Source of the DNA: Serripes groenlandicus
Taxonomy: Eukaryota > Mollusca > Bivalvia > Cardiida > Cardiidae
DNA length: 64,000 bases
Assembly: GCA_031761405.1 (NCBI GenBank)
Contig: JASEVX010000011.1
Span: forward strand, 32,290,140 to 32,354,139
Reading direction: 5' to 3'
Part shown: positions 61,305-64,000 of the stretch, piece by piece
How the letters are laid out: each line of letters starts with the position of its first letter
How positions within the stretch are numbered: position 1 is the first letter of the stretch
Program-made: the position numbers and the translations under genes
The notes under the pieces: model-generated
The model's input: only the letters and a program-made list of their open reading frames with translations
Database searches by the model: none
What the model was told of the DNA's origin: nothing

Positions 61305-61385
61305 ATTTGAACAGTGTATATCTATTAGTCAGATTGAACAGTGTATATCTATTGGTCAGATTGAACAGTGTATATCTATTGGTCA
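61305..61385 (+). repeat. 30-bp tandem repeat, 3 copies, upstream of copy C
   Basis: TTGAACAGTGTATATCTATT plus GGTCAGA in three copies. Arm B has two copies on the other strand (37306-37355). Arm A lacks the motif at the matching place (about 23.15-23.18 kb). Confidence 0.85.
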
Positions 61386-62731
61386 GACCGTGTCGATGAA
61401 GACCCAGAACCAGAAGAGCCAGTGCATCCAAACTGACTGATCTAGATTAGCCCTGTTCACACTTAAAAGCTAATTTATAACCTTTTCCATGGACAGGTTC
61501 AAATATTAGGGTTAAATGATTGATGGGGAACTATGAGTAAATTACATTTCATTGGTGAATACAACACCGGGCGAATACAGTGCATATCTTTTCCGTAGTT
61601 TTCATCTAATCACTCTTCATAATTAACTAATTGCTTTCCAAAATAACTTCCTCGGACAATGTATGCAATTTTGAACTCAAGAGCACTGAATCAAAAGCCC
61701 AAATTATTCGAGTTCGATACATGTATTCATCGATGGCCACGACGTCCACGTGACACAATTAAACCGAGGAGATACTAATTTGCTAGTGTAAGACGATGAT
61801 TTGTTTAGTTTGATAATCAGTTAGATTCCTCGAGTGCGGCAGGTCGCGGGTTCGATCCCCAGCCGAGTCATAGCAAACACTTTAAAAGTTATAGTAATGG
61901 CTGCACTCCTTGGCGCTCAGTGTTGTTGGATTATCATTACGACTGACTGACTGGCTGGTGTCAGGATTATTACTGGTAATTTACCCATGAAACGCTGTGA
62001 TATAACTGAACTTATGTCAAAGCGGCGTAAAACCCCAAACGATCAATCAATAGATAAGTTAGATTAAACTCATGTGTTTTTACATTTATTGTGGATAAAT
62101 CCTTACAACTAACACGAATCAACGTCTCTGTCTGCTACCTTCGAAGTTACGCACTGTGTATATCTTAAGATTCAATAAGATTCAATTCACTTTGTCGGGA
62201 ATCGAACCCGTGACCTATGTATGACATTGACTGACGATCTAGCTCTGAGTGCCTGTCTCCAAGCGATAGTAACCGTGTCGGTCCGTACCTGTACAATTAA
62301 CGTCCTTATTCGTAAAATAACTAATTCGTCTTCAAATATGATGGATGTGTGTTATACAATAAAATTTGTCAAACTCCCCAATGATGTCTTGGTTCATACG
62401 CGATTGATTTATAACAATGAGCTTAGAGCTATATTTCAAAATAATTAAAACTGCTCACGTAAAGTGAAAAAAATGTGTGTATGTTTAAAATGTTACCGCT
62501 TGTAGACGTATTTGAACGCATCTCTGCAAACTTTTTAAAACATTCTGAGGAAAGTATATTTTGCTCAATATAAGCAATTTCTCCTTTTGCCACATTATTC
62601 CTAAGAATCATCGTCAACTGCATATGCACCACACAGCGTCTGCGTCTACTTGTGGGCAAATATATTGTTATTATGATAAGAGGTGTAGAGGTGTAGGCCT
62701 CGTGAGGCCAATATGCCTCTTTGTGATACAT

Positions 62732-62885
62732 GAGCCGTTCCATGAGAAAATCAACATTGTGGATTCTCCGTAAAGCATCGACCCGGGTTAGCTTAGGAAT
62801 GCCGCGTAGGCTAACCTGTACAGACACTGTTCGCCTCCTGAAGATTGTATACCTCTATCCCCCTGAGACGGAGAGTGTCAGCCTA
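62732..62885. mobile_element. GAGCCGTTCCA foldback element upstream of copy C, one arm deleted
   Basis: The left arm and centre match the copies in arms A and B, but sequence jumps at about 62885 from GAGACGGAGAGTGTC to AATGCGGTTACTATA, so most of the second arm is missing. Other fragments of this family are at about 31.00-31.09 and 53.61-53.70 kb. Confidence 0.7.
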
Positions 62886-62958
62886 ATGCGGTTACTATAT
62901 TATTACATCCGTACTTTATTGACTTATTTCCAATGTCCTTTCTACATCCTTGTCGCCT

Positions 62959-63178
62959 AGTACCGATAGCGACGTGGGCTGTCAATCCAAGTGTTGTGAG
63001 TGTTCGAATCCAAGCTTGTCTTCTACCAACGGGTCAACTGTCTAAGTGACAAATCAGTCATTTGCTATCAAATACTGGTATGTGAAGTAGACCTACTGGT
63101 GTAAGAAAGTCTAAACTGACCGCCGTGATATGACGGCAAACATTATGAAAACGGCGTTAAACCCCAATCAATGAATAA
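62959..63178 (+). mobile_element. SINE (family 1) at arm C edge
   Basis: The head TACCGATAGCGACGTGGGC, the B-box region GTGTTCGAATCC and the tail AACGGCGTTAAACCCC are all present. It is shared with arm B and apparently absent or deleted in arm A. Confidence 0.75.
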
Positions 63179-63672
63179 AAACTTTCTTATCATAAGCGAT
63201 GTTGAGCTCTCATATTTTGGATCATATTCACAAATTCAGCAAAAAAACATTATTGATTATTCTATATTCACACCAAACAGACATAACTTATGAATTAGCC
63301 AATCAGAAAACGTGTTACTTCGAAATCTAGAATAGAAACAACTAGATTTGGAATTCATTATGAATGACTGATTATTATTGTTGAATTAGCGAATACACAG
63401 TACAAGTTTTTTTCCGAAATTAAATAAATATTCTGCAAGAGTTAATTTTCTAATACTGAAGGTTTGATTTTAATTTGTCCTATGGTATTATAGAGTTATA
63501 TCTTACGGAAAGTCGACAATGCTATTTATGGCAACTTACATGCAATCGGTCTGTGAATTCACTGGAGACGAAAACAGAACAATATAATCTCAACTATCAT
63601 CTACCAAAGTGTTAAGTCTATTCTGTCTTACGAATAATAATATAATAACACATTAACCCTTGGCACGGATTT

Positions 63673-63736
63673 GTTACAGTCTATTTGATGGGTCTTAAAT
63701 GTGTGCATTAGGTACTTGTTATCCATATACATATCC
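63673..63736 (+). repeat. Residual single 60-bp unit in arm C
   Basis: One unit (GGTCTTAAATGTGTGCAT ... TTATCCATATACATA) directly follows the same flank (ATTAACCCTTGGCACGG) that precedes the array in arm A. The array has therefore collapsed, never expanded, or been cut by the arm boundary here. Confidence 0.65.
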
Positions 63737-64000
63737 AATACAGGCAAACATGCAAACTTCTTTCTAATGCAGGTTGCATACTGCTTAAATATATGTCATT
63801 AATCGTTGATTGTGCTCAACAGTTTTATATATTACTCACATACTACATGTATAAGCTTCAGATCACCTAAATAAGATGATTTTGAGGTAATATATGTAGG
63901 TGATTGACAGTATGAATTTGGATTGAAGATTAAGATATGTCTTCCAACAATTGTTAATTTCACACTCTCCTAAACTGCTTAAAGTTAAAGGTTAAATTTT

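Larger units (their letters stand above)
52240..63736 (-). repeat. Segmental duplication arm C
   Basis: Runs from the 85-bp repeats at 52.24 kb through the downstream flank, copy C and its upstream flank to a single leftover 60-bp-array unit at about 63.74 kb, where homology ends abruptly. Orientation is the same as arm A and opposite to arm B. Confidence 0.78.

Overview
The window looks like nuclear DNA of a bivalve mollusc, probably a heterodont clam. It is AT-rich and intron-bearing, and it is packed with tRNA-headed SINEs, TTAA-flanked MITEs, foldback elements and minisatellites of the kinds abundant in bivalve genomes. The lineage is inferred from the repeats and peptide genes only; I could not fix the species.

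The only intact genes I can support are three copies of one small two-exon gene, called A, B and C here. A is on the minus strand (17288-22437), B on the plus strand (38081-40137) and C on the minus strand (56508-60623). In each, a 73-nt exon 1 encodes a signal peptide and a 128-nt exon 2 encodes a 41-residue, acid-free, strongly basic, aromatic peptide with six cysteines (C-X1-C-X3-C-X10-C-X10-CC). Splice sites, intron phase, an AXA-type signal cleavage site, a C-terminal Gly and a TATA box 52 nt before the ATG are the same in all three. The likely role is a secreted antimicrobial or defensin-like peptide. I do not recognise the family.

The genes sit in three homologous duplication arms in alternating orientation: A 13.45-27.78 kb, B 32.47-48.17 kb, C 52.24-63.74 kb. 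A and B are head to head around a spacer at 27.8-32.5 kb. Each inner edge of that palindrome carries a 2.3-kb array of a 60-bp repeat, in mirror orientation. B and C are tail to tail around a spacer at 48.2-52.2 kb. The arms differ by insertions and rearrangements: two TTAA-type elements and LINE fragments in A; a 1.7-kb tandem duplication, a LINE tail and a 2-kb segment with a broken multi-exon gene in B; an intron-internal duplication and a hairpin element in C. An intronic 50-bp minisatellite has 10, 3 and 14 units in A, B and C.

The left 13.4 kb lies outside the duplication. It holds a decayed Ty3/gypsy-type retrotransposon at 8.05-9.25 kb, dispersed bivalve repeats, a purine-rich tract, an LTR-like or promoter-like segment at about 12.9-13.4 kb and several kilobases with no recognisable feature. 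No true tRNA, rRNA, CRISPR array or prokaryotic feature was found.
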